A stretch of 58,416 nt of DNA, taken from contig NZ_VUOC01000002.1 in NCBI RefSeq assembly GCF_008386695.1, positions 1,891,597 to 1,950,012 of the forward strand. The letters run 5' to 3'. This document shows positions 52,172-58,416 of this stretch, one piece after another. A program made the translations under genes and the position numbers. The notes under the pieces were generated by a model. The model saw only the letters and a list, made by a program, of their open reading frames with translations. It made no database searches and was not told the origin of the DNA. The DNA is from Chitinophaga agrisoli. GTDB lineage: Bacteria > Bacteroidota > Bacteroidia > Chitinophagales > Chitinophagaceae. The stretch's first letter is position 1. Each line of letters begins with the position of its first letter.

Positions 52172-52825
52172 ATGCCACTAAAAATAACCCGCATCTGCTG
52201 CACCATTGCACTTGGACTGCTGTTTAACGCCTGCTCCGCACAAAAGCAGGCAGGCGGCTCCGGCTGGACTTCCTTATTTGACGGCAAAACATTCAATGGC
52301 TGGAAAGTAGGCGACCATGACACCACGTTTAAGATCGAGAACGGAACCATTAAGGTAAATGGCCCCGTAGCCCACTTATTCTACGTTGGCGATTTCCACC
52401 AGCACGAGTTTAAGAACTTCGAATTCAAAGCAGAAGTAATGACACGCCCCGGCTCCAACTCCGGCATCTACTTCCATACCGCCTACCAGGAAAAAGGCTG
52501 GCCGGAAAAAGGCTTCGAAGTACAGGTAAATAACTCGCATACGGACTGGAAACGGACCGGCAGCCTGTATAATGTAGTGGACGTGAAAGAAAAATATGCC
52601 AAAGACAATGAATGGTATACAGAACAGATCATTGTAAAAGGCAAAAGAGTGATCATCAAGGTAAACGACAAAATAGTAGTAGATTATACAGAACCGGAAG
52701 GCTACCAGCCACCGGCCAGCCAAAGCGGCAGGAAGTTCTCTTCCGGCACCTTTGCACTGCAGGGCCATGATCCCGGCAGCACGGTGTTTTACAGGAATAT
52801 CATGGTAAAACCATTGGCAGACTAA
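52172..52825 (+). CDS. DUF1080 (3-keto-disaccharide hydrolase) lipoprotein
   Basis: A 217-residue exported lipoprotein (signal MPLKITRICCTIALGLLF, Cys20 in FNACSAQK). The DUF1080 domain fills residues about 30-215: WTSLFDGKTFNGWKVGDHD, FKAEVMTRPGSNSGIYFHT, GFEVQVNNSH, VVDYTEPEGYQPP and GTFALQGHDPGSTVFYRNI. It has a concanavalin-like beta-sandwich fold; some members hydrolyse 3-keto sugars, others only bind glycan. The gene is single and followed by a hairpin. Confidence 0.93.
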   Translation: MPLKITRICCTIALGLLFNACSAQKQAGGSGWTSLFDGKTFNGWKVGDHDTTFKIENGTIKVNGPVAHLFYVGDFHQHEFKNFEFKAEVMTRPGSNSGIYFHTAYQEKGWPEKGFEVQVNNSHTDWKRTGSLYNVVDVKEKYAKDNEWYTEQIIVKGKRVIIKVNDKIVVDYTEPEGYQPPASQSGRKFSSGTFALQGHDPGSTVFYRNIMVKPLAD

Positions 52826-52834
52826 CTATATTAT

Positions 52835-52860
52835 GCCCCGGTATAAACTGCCGGGGCAAC
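52835..52860 (+). terminator. Hairpin after the DUF1080 gene
   Basis: GCCCCGG (52835-52841) pairs with CCGGGGC (52851-52857), nine-base loop. The T tract is poor, so its strength is uncertain. Confidence 0.5.
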
Positions 52861-52881
52861 TTTATCCATTAACTTATTACC

Positions 52882-53094
52882 ATGCACAAGATCTTTACAG
52901 TACGGGTATTCGGCACGCAGGCGCTGGATGAAGCCGTAAACCGCTTTCTAAGCGAAAATGAGCATATCCAGGTGATCAGCTCCAACCAATCCATTATCCC
53001 CGGCGGCGGTACCGTTGAGATAATTTATTCCATCATCTATAAGGAAGGACGGCAGCCCACCAGGATCGGTTACCTGGGCAAACCCGGAGAGTAA
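52882..53094 (+). CDS. Small hypothetical protein
   Basis: A 70-residue basic protein: FTVRVFGTQALDEAVNRFL begins with a beta strand and helix, then VEIIYSIIYKEGRQP. The beta-alpha-beta pattern with a C-terminal strand resembles short Cse60-like proteins, which I offer only as a possible match. It starts soon after the DUF1080 hairpin and ends before a bidirectional terminator, so it is probably a real short gene. The function is unknown. Confidence 0.6.
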   Translation: MHKIFTVRVFGTQALDEAVNRFLSENEHIQVISSNQSIIPGGGTVEIIYSIIYKEGRQPTRIGYLGKPGE

Positions 53095-53102
53095 ATAATT
53101 CG

Positions 53103-53136
53103 AAAGGGCCGTCTCAATAATAAGAGACAGCCCTTT
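53103..53136. terminator. Bidirectional terminator
   Basis: AAAGGGCCGTCTC and GAGACAGCCCTTT pair with one mismatch, with A and T runs at both ends, between the 70-residue gene and the convergent lipoprotein gene. Confidence 0.72.
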
Positions 53137-53157
53137 ACCGATTGGATTGTTATCGTA

Positions 53158-53679
53158 TCACAACTTTTCTATGTACTGGATAGTGACCCCGTTAAAACAA
53201 TCATCCGCACAATTCTCCGGCGTATAACCACAGGAAGATATCATGCCGTTGTTATTGGTTTCAAAATAAGTCCTGGCGTCATCTCTTTTCAACAGGTAGT
53301 CAGTTTTTGCCTTATTGTAGATCTCATCCAATGTGATGGCGGCAGCGCCTTTCTCATGGGTATTAATACTGCTTTCGTCCTCCGTCCACTCTTCCACTAC
53401 GGTAGGCGTCGTGTTCTGCCCATTAACAAATCCCTTTCCTACAAACGAACGGCCGGTTACCTGGCCATTTTTCACCGTGATAATAGTCTCCGTGCCATAC
53501 CCGGTCCATGATCCAAAAACAACCATATACCGGTAGGAGTTCTGGGACGATGCCTTGAAATTCTCCCAGGCCTTATAGCTCTTGTCAAAATCGTTTTCGT
53601 AATTGATATCGCTTTTATCACAGGAAACAAACAGGGTTCCCATCAACAATAGGGTAAAAAGGTAGATGCTTAATTTCAT
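53158..53679 (-). CDS. DUF6174-like lipoprotein
   Basis: A 173-residue exported lipoprotein with lipobox LFVSCDK (Cys20). The mature part has ENFKASSQNSYRYMVVFGSW, IITVKNGQVTGRSF and IYNKAKTDYLLKRDD, which resemble DUF6174 proteins. Two Cys pairs near the C-terminus (SSCGYTPENCADDC) could form a disulphide or metal site. The function is unknown. It is transcribed alone on the minus strand. Confidence 0.72.
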   Translation of the reverse strand: MKLSIYLFTLLLMGTLFVSCDKSDINYENDFDKSYKAWENFKASSQNSYRYMVVFGSWTGYGTETIITVKNGQVTGRSFVGKGFVNGQNTTPTVVEEWTEDESSINTHEKGAAAITLDEIYNKAKTDYLLKRDDARTYFETNNNGMISSCGYTPENCADDCFNGVTIQYIEKL

Positions 53680-53830
53680 AACGGGCTTTTGTAGTTAAAC
53701 GGGCAAAAACTATATAATGTTACAGTTATGCTGAAAACCACCAGAAAAGCAGAAAGGCTCCGGACATAGCCGCTGTACGCTGCTGCCCTTGCATTTATTT
53801 TATAAAATCCCTGCTTGTGAAGACCCCGGC

Positions 53831-54913
53831 TCAGCTGTAAATAACCGGGTAATCAATATATCCTTTATTCCCTCCTTCATAAAAAGTAGCCTCATCTGCT
53901 GCTGCCAGGGGCGCCTTGTGATGGAAGCGCTGTACCAGGTCCGGATTAGCAATGAACGGCCTGCCAAAAGCAATAAGATCCGCCAGCCCGGCCTCCAGTG
54001 CAGTCGCTGCTGCAGCAGCGGTGAACCCGCCAGCCAGCATTAATAAGTTAGGAAAGCGTTTACGCACATACTGCAGATGATCCAGCGGTATAGGCGGATG
54101 CCCGTTGCTGGACTGGTCTGACAAATGGATATAGAGAATATCCAGTTCCCGCAACGCATCTGTAATGTATTGATGGCTGGCCAGCTCCTCTGCATAGGGC
54201 GGCAGGTCATTAAGCCCCGCAAAAGGCGACAGGCGGATGCCGGTACGCTCCTTACCAATAGCCGCCGTAACGCCTTCCATGATCTCCAGCAGGAAGCGGC
54301 TGCGCCGGGCGATGTTGCCGCCGTAACGGTCCGATCTGTGATTAGTATGAGGATGCAGGAATTGTTCCGGCAAAAACCCGTGAGCGCCATGTATTTCCAC
54401 GCCGTCAAAACCCAGGTGGATAGCGTTTACCGCGGCCGCTACATGCGCTGCTACCAGGCCCTGGGCGCCTGCAGTGCTCAACGCTTCCGGTATGGGCATA
54501 TGTTGATGATTACCAACGGCCGTGCGTATGGTGCCCGCAGCGCCTACCGCCGAAGGCGCCACCAGGCCGGCGCCCCCTTCGTTATTCAATGGATGTCCAA
54601 TACGGCCGGTATGTACCAGCTGGATGAAGATCTTTCCGTTGCGGGCATGCACCGCCTCTACGACCGCTTTCCAGGCAGCTTGCTGTGCATCATTGTAAAT
54701 ACCCGGCGCATGCAGATAACCCACACCATTTGCCGTTACAGCACTGTTCTCCGCGATGATCAAACCAGCTTCCGCCCTTTGCGCATAATACAGGGGTGCG
54801 GAGGAAGCCGGAATACCTTTTACGGAGCGGCGCCTGCTCATGGGCGCCATTACCACCCGGTTGCGCAAGGTAAACGCCGGCGTGACCAGTGGCGTCAGTA
54901 ACTTTTCTATCAT
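53831..54913 (-). CDS. Old Yellow Enzyme family alkene reductase (NADH:flavin oxidoreductase)
   Basis: A 360-residue FMN-dependent reductase of activated alkenes, with a TIM barrel: NRVVMAPMSRRRSV near the start, LVHTGRIGHP, GFDGVEIHGAHGFLPEQFLHP (substrate and flavin His), HTNHRSDRYGGNIARRSRF and LAGGFTAAAAATALEAG, FGRPFIANPDLV. The start is taken as the ATG at 54911-54913; one at 54919 is also possible. A -7 box (TAATTTTG, 54932-54939, minus strand) sits just upstream. The divergent AraC regulator at 55000 is the likely controller. Confidence 0.95.
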   Translation of the reverse strand: MIEKLLTPLVTPAFTLRNRVVMAPMSRRRSVKGIPASSAPLYYAQRAEAGLIIAENSAVTANGVGYLHAPGIYNDAQQAAWKAVVEAVHARNGKIFIQLVHTGRIGHPLNNEGGAGLVAPSAVGAAGTIRTAVGNHQHMPIPEALSTAGAQGLVAAHVAAAVNAIHLGFDGVEIHGAHGFLPEQFLHPHTNHRSDRYGGNIARRSRFLLEIMEGVTAAIGKERTGIRLSPFAGLNDLPPYAEELASHQYITDALRELDILYIHLSDQSSNGHPPIPLDHLQYVRKRFPNLLMLAGGFTAAAAATALEAGLADLIAFGRPFIANPDLVQRFHHKAPLAAADEATFYEGGNKGYIDYPVIYS

Positions 54914-54931
54914 GATCATATTATTTGCCGT

Positions 54932-54996
54932 CAAAATTACCGGCAGTATACCGGGTAGAACAGTGATAAAAAGAGGTTTGTGCTGTAATTTTACAG
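54932..54996. promoter_or_regulatory. Divergent promoter region of the alkene reductase and AraC regulator
   Basis: Minus-strand TAATTTTG at 54932-54939 fits TAnnTTTG for the reductase. CTGTAA-TT-TTACAG (54983-54996) is a perfect six-base inverted repeat directly before the AraC start codon at 55000. It may be an operator or a translation-control hairpin. Confidence 0.4.
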
Positions 54997-54999
54997 GTT

Positions 55000-55860
55000 A
55001 TGGAAAACAAACAGCTACTCCAGCCCTTTGAGCTATATGTATCAGATATGGAATGCTGGCACGAGCGCCCGCTGGTGTATCACTTCTTCGAGATAGTGCA
55101 GATATTGGAAGGCGAAGGCACGCGGGAAGTGAACCGCAACCGCCTCCCCTATCATAAAGGGAGTATATTCCTGTTCACACCGTTGGATTGCCGGGGCTTT
55201 GACAGCAGCGCCCCTACACGCTTCTGTTCCATCCGTTTTTCAGAAGTGTTCCTGGGAAAATGCAAAAGTCCGCAGGATAAAGAACGGATCATCCAGTGGC
55301 TGAAACAGCTGGAGCATATATTCTTTCATCATAACCGCTTCCAGGAACTGCTGATCAAACAACCCCGCGACTGCCAGATGGTGGGTACGCTGATCAATAA
55401 CATGATGGCAGAATATGAGCAACAGGCCGCCTATCATGAAGAAAACCTTCAACATTTCGTGACCCTTATCCTGAATATCCTGGCCCGCAATGTGACAGCG
55501 CCTCCCACTGATCTTGCGCCGGCTGCAGAGCCGCTCATCAACCGTATGCTGCTGCATATCCGCTCGCACATCAGCGAGCCGGAAAAGCTACGCGTAGATC
55601 ACCTGGCGGCTCAATTTAATCTTTCTGCCAATTACGTAGGCGAATATTTCAGGAAATTTACCGGAGAAACCCTGCAGCAATATATCATGTTATATCGCAT
55701 AAAGCTGGTGCAGCAAAGGCTGGTCAATAGCGCGCTTACTGTGAGCCAGATTGCGGATGAACTGGGCTTTACGGATGAAAGCCATCTGAGCCGGCAGTTC
55801 AGAAAATATGTAGGCATGGCGCCGGCGGAGTACAGGAAGCAGTCTGGGAAAACGGCATAA
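55000..55860 (+). CDS. AraC-family regulator
   Basis: A 286-residue regulator: N-terminal cupin-like effector domain (about 10-130; FEIVQILEGEGTREVNRNR, KGSIFLFTPLDCRGF) and C-terminal AraC double helix-turn-helix (about 190-285; LAAQFNLSANYVGEYFRKFT, QIADELGFTDESHLSRQFRK, GMAPAEYRKQ). It is divergent from the alkene reductase 86 bases away and probably controls it in response to an electrophile or related signal. The ligand is not known. Confidence 0.95.
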   Translation: MENKQLLQPFELYVSDMECWHERPLVYHFFEIVQILEGEGTREVNRNRLPYHKGSIFLFTPLDCRGFDSSAPTRFCSIRFSEVFLGKCKSPQDKERIIQWLKQLEHIFFHHNRFQELLIKQPRDCQMVGTLINNMMAEYEQQAAYHEENLQHFVTLILNILARNVTAPPTDLAPAAEPLINRMLLHIRSHISEPEKLRVDHLAAQFNLSANYVGEYFRKFTGETLQQYIMLYRIKLVQQRLVNSALTVSQIADELGFTDESHLSRQFRKYVGMAPAEYRKQSGKTA

Positions 55861-55877
55861 TTACGGCCCTATAAACG

Positions 55878-55914
55878 CAAAGGCGTACCACTGTTGGTAC
55901 GCCCTTGCCTTTTT
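55878..55914. terminator. Terminator between convergent genes
   Basis: GGCGTACCA (55882-55890) and TGGTACGCC (55895-55903) form a nine-base stem with a CTGT loop; TTTTT follows. It ends the AraC gene and lies before the convergent M57 gene end. Confidence 0.75.
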
Positions 55915-55927
55915 ATACACCCTTCCT

Positions 55928-56707
55928 TTATTGAGGATACAGGATCTGTGTGGCCAGCACATCTCCGGAAGTGAACCCTGCCCAGTTGAGCACAAAGGAG
56001 TTCATTACAGAATTGGCATCCACGGTTGGCGTACCCGGAATATGTGTGCCACTGGTTTGATTGGTGTGATGGAAACCAATGGTGTGGCCAAATTCATGGG
56101 TAATAGCAAACAATTTCTGGCTGGCAGACAAGGTATTGAAATAAGCATTGATCTCAACGCTTACACCCGGCCGGCCGTTGGAAGTAGGCAGGTATGCGCG
56201 CGCAATCCATGACTGGCCCGGCGCATTGCCCATAAATACCCTTGTATACACACCGGAAGCGCTGGTGATGATAGACATACCCAGGCGGGTGCCGTTCACC
56301 GCATTCCAGTTGTTTACAGCGCCCTGGATGGCTGTTCTCCAGGCGGTAGGTACAGAAGATTCGATGAAGATCCGTACATTATTATTGTACGTGTTACTGA
56401 TAATGTAGGTGTTCCTCCGTTGTTCTGTCTGAGGGCCACCGGCTTTTTCTTTGTTCCAGGTGATCGTACGTTGTTGCAGTTCCGGCAGGGTCATGATGAT
56501 ATCGCTCTCAACGATCACCCTGTCTGCTTCAAATACGATCTTTTGTTTATCAAATCCAAGGCTGGTGAGGTAGTTGGTCATCTCCTGGATGCTGGCTTCA
56601 GGAGCTGCCTCGTTGGTTGATTTGTCTTTCTGCGCACAGGAAGAGAATAATGCCACCAGCAGCGCAAGGCAAATGGCATACTTGAGTTGGATTTTCTTAG
56701 GGTACAT
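55928..56707 (-). CDS. M57-type zinc metalloprotease lipoprotein
   Basis: A 259-residue exported lipoprotein (lipobox FSSC, Cys24). The catalytic domain (about 95-259) has the metzincin-type site HExxHxxGxxH, His204-Glu205-His208-Gly211-His214, in ITHEFGHTIGFHH. A Met-turn candidate is in NSVMNSF, around 235. The linker (NEAAPEASIQEMTNYLTSLG) and a beta strand pair (KQKIVFEADRVIVE) precede it. It resembles the dual-action HEIGH/M57 proteases. Its substrate is unknown. It stands alone. Confidence 0.9.
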   Translation of the reverse strand: MYPKKIQLKYAICLALLVALFSSCAQKDKSTNEAAPEASIQEMTNYLTSLGFDKQKIVFEADRVIVESDIIMTLPELQQRTITWNKEKAGGPQTEQRRNTYIISNTYNNNVRIFIESSVPTAWRTAIQGAVNNWNAVNGTRLGMSIITSASGVYTRVFMGNAPGQSWIARAYLPTSNGRPGVSVEINAYFNTLSASQKLFAITHEFGHTIGFHHTNQTSGTHIPGTPTVDANSVMNSFVLNWAGFTSGDVLATQILYPQ

Positions 56708-56882
56708 GATAGTACAGATTTAGAGTTAAACAATTCACTGAAGCTAAAGTATACCACTTGTAGTATGTCTGCAGTAGAAAAGTTTAAGCACGCCAACTTG
56801 TTGTAAACAGTTATTTATGGCCGGTTTCCAACGATTGCATTAAGTGTGCATAATACACATGATCATCCTGATCGCGCTTGCG

Positions 56883-57371
56883 CTAAACGATCTCCAGGTT
56901 AGAACTGATCTCAAACAATCCATGATCATTCTCACTTTTGTTACCAAAAGCATAAAATAAACGCAAGCCATTTTTAAACCGGATACAAACCACCTGTAAA
57001 AATACTTTTGCACGATCAAACTCCCACTCAATATTTAACGCCAGCAGTATTTCAATTAACCTGTCAAACGAAGTATTTTTATCTATTACTTCCTCCTGTT
57101 CACCCAGCTGAATGACTAATGTCCGGTCCAGGTTTTCTTTCATGGAGATCTTCACCACATCGCAACGCCTTGCTTTATCAAAGATCACTGTCAGGTTAGC
57201 ATCTGTTTCCATTTCCACGACATAATAGTCAACATCCGGCGTACTGATAAGATAACTGCCCTCCAGTGATTTACCCAGCTGCTTTTCAACTGCCGGTTTC
57301 ATAAGGCCGGCCTTTAACCCTGACCGGAAGCTGCCGCTGCTGAACAGCTCATTTAATACTATTTTTTTCAT
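56883..57371 (-). CDS. Hypothetical cytoplasmic protein
   Basis: A 162-residue acidic protein without signal peptide or membrane segment. It begins LNELFSSGSFRSGLKAG and alternates short strands and helices (DYYVVEMETDANLTVIFDKA, IEILLALNIEWEFD, GLRLFYAFGNKSEN). I do not recognise the family. The overall style, with short strands and aspartate/glutamate-rich ends, recalls small immunity-type proteins, but nothing nearby supports this. A GGCAGG/CCTGCC hairpin (57417-57435) lies in its leader. Confidence 0.65.
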   Translation of the reverse strand: MKKIVLNELFSSGSFRSGLKAGLMKPAVEKQLGKSLEGSYLISTPDVDYYVVEMETDANLTVIFDKARRCDVVKISMKENLDRTLVIQLGEQEEVIDKNTSFDRLIEILLALNIEWEFDRAKVFLQVVCIRFKNGLRLFYAFGNKSENDHGLFEISSNLEIV

Positions 57372-57578
57372 CCTGCGGGGTTTTAAAAATGTGGTGTAAG
57401 ATAGCTGTTTTTAAGTGGCAGGTATGTTGCCTGCCCGGGATATTTGTTCTATATTTCCGCCCTTAAACCATGGGGAGAATGTCAACATCACACCGGTGAT
57501 ACAGCCCTCCTGGCCATTTAGGCACAAAGTTTGACAATTGAACGAGACTATGCCAAACCGTCAAAAAAACACCATATT

Positions 57579-58391
57579 ATGAAGCACAACGTAAGGACGT
57601 TACTATTACTATCTGTCCTGGCCCTGTTTCTGGCAAGCTGTGTTGCAAAGCGGAAATACCTGGATTCACAGGTCGCCCTGCGCATATCTAAAGCCGACAG
57701 CGCCACACTAGCTAACAGGGTAAATAACCTGGAAGACAACGTTAACCAGCTGGAGCAAAAGATCAAAGACCTGAACGATGCCAATGCCAAGCTGGCGGAA
57801 AATGCCAATGCTACACAAAGCCGCCTGACCTCCCAGTTAAGCAATAGCAAACAGGCATATGAACAGCAACAGCAGAAACTGCAGCAACTGCAGTCATTGC
57901 TGGATCAACAGAAAGAGAAATCCGCAGAGATCAGGAAAAAGATGACAGACGCCCTCAGCGGTTTCAACTCCAATGAGCTGACCGTTACGCAGAAAAACGG
58001 GAAAGTATATGTGAGCCTGAGCGAGAACCTCCTGTTCCCCTCCGGTAGCGCAGACGTGAACGTAAAGGGTAAGGATGCGCTGAGCAAGCTGGCCGCAGTA
58101 CTGATCGTAAACCCGGATATCTCCGTAAACATCGAAGGTCATACAGACTCTATTCCCATCCGTAGCAAGTTCCAGGATAACTGGGCGCTGAGCACGGCCA
58201 GGTCTACCGCTATTGTAAGGATCCTGGTAGACACCTACCATGTAGATCCCACCAAGGTAATAGCCTCCGGCCACAGCCAGTACGATCCGGTTGAAAGCAA
58301 CAGCACACCGGAAGGACGGGCAAAGAACAGGAGAACGGAGATCATCCTCTCCCCCAAACTGGACGAACTGTATAAGCTGCTAGGTACCTGA
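57579..58391 (+). CDS. OmpA-family lipoprotein with coiled coil
   Basis: A 270-residue envelope protein. The start at 57579 (MKHNVRTLLLLSVLALFLASC) gives a lipobox with Cys21. Residues about 35-125 form a long coiled coil (LANRVNNLEDNVNQLEQKIK, YEQQQQKLQQLQSLLDQQKE). Residues about 140-260 are an OmpA peptidoglycan-binding domain (LLFPSGSADVNVKGKDAL, IEGHTDSIPIRS, WALSTARSTAIV, RAKNRRTEI). It probably links the outer membrane to the cell wall. It is the last gene in the window; 25 bases remain after it. Confidence 0.95.
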   Translation: MKHNVRTLLLLSVLALFLASCVAKRKYLDSQVALRISKADSATLANRVNNLEDNVNQLEQKIKDLNDANAKLAENANATQSRLTSQLSNSKQAYEQQQQKLQQLQSLLDQQKEKSAEIRKKMTDALSGFNSNELTVTQKNGKVYVSLSENLLFPSGSADVNVKGKDALSKLAAVLIVNPDISVNIEGHTDSIPIRSKFQDNWALSTARSTAIVRILVDTYHVDPTKVIASGHSQYDPVESNSTPEGRAKNRRTEIILSPKLDELYKLLGT

Positions 58392-58416
58392 CGTGCAGCC
58401 ATATAAAATACAAAGG

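Noticed and set aside
1-58416. tRNA, rRNA, CRISPR, insertion sequence or prophage genes
   Set aside because: I found no transposase, integrase, phage structural gene, direct-repeat array or recognisable RNA gene by reading; an automated search for small RNA genes could still find one.

Overview
The window looks like chromosomal DNA of a polysaccharide-degrading Bacteroidota, most likely Chitinophagaceae (Chitinophaga-like). The support is two SusC/SusD pairs, a type IX secretion sorting domain, Bacteroidota-type promoters (TTG-N19/20-TAnnTTTG), SusD-type lipoproteins, Y_Y_Y sensor kinases and DUF families typical of this phylum. I recognised no tRNA, rRNA, CRISPR array, insertion sequence or phage gene.

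Region 1 (1-14 kb) is a mannoside utilisation locus. A GntR/UTRA repressor (34-765, minus) faces a secreted six-hairpin glycosidase, SusC and SusD. After a strong terminator come a GH38 alpha-mannosidase, a class I mannose-6-phosphate isomerase, an MFS sugar porter and a ROK sugar kinase. Each of the two plus-strand units starts with a near-identical promoter/operator. Together the genes give binding, outer-membrane import, mannose release, inner-membrane uptake, phosphorylation and isomerisation to fructose-6-phosphate.

Region 2 (14-32 kb) is mixed: an ankyrin protein, an AlkZ-like winged-helix protein, a Tat-exported phospholipase C, a short-chain dehydrogenase, a LytS/LytTR two-component pair facing a periplasmic molybdenum hydroxylase with its own cytochrome c, an M20 amidohydrolase, an ABC exporter, and secreted DUF4932, DUF4846 and repeat-module proteins.

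Region 3 (32-40 kb) centres on oxidative stress: oxyR, a type IX-secreted adhesin-like protein, a catalase divergent from an ankyrin protein with two ATAG-N7-CTAT OxyR-like dyads between them, then DoxX and Crp/Fnr genes.

Region 4 (39.7-50.7 kb) is a second polysaccharide utilisation locus, transcribed leftward as SusC, SusD, GH43 and a GH5-like enzyme. It is divergent from a hybrid-two-component-type regulator that is split into two overlapping genes, a periplasmic-sensor kinase and a receiver-AraC protein.

Region 5 (50.8-58.4 kb) holds small hypothetical proteins, a SUKH (SMI1/KNR4) protein, a DUF1080 lipoprotein, an Old Yellow Enzyme divergent from an AraC regulator, an M57-type zinc protease and an OmpA-family lipoprotein.
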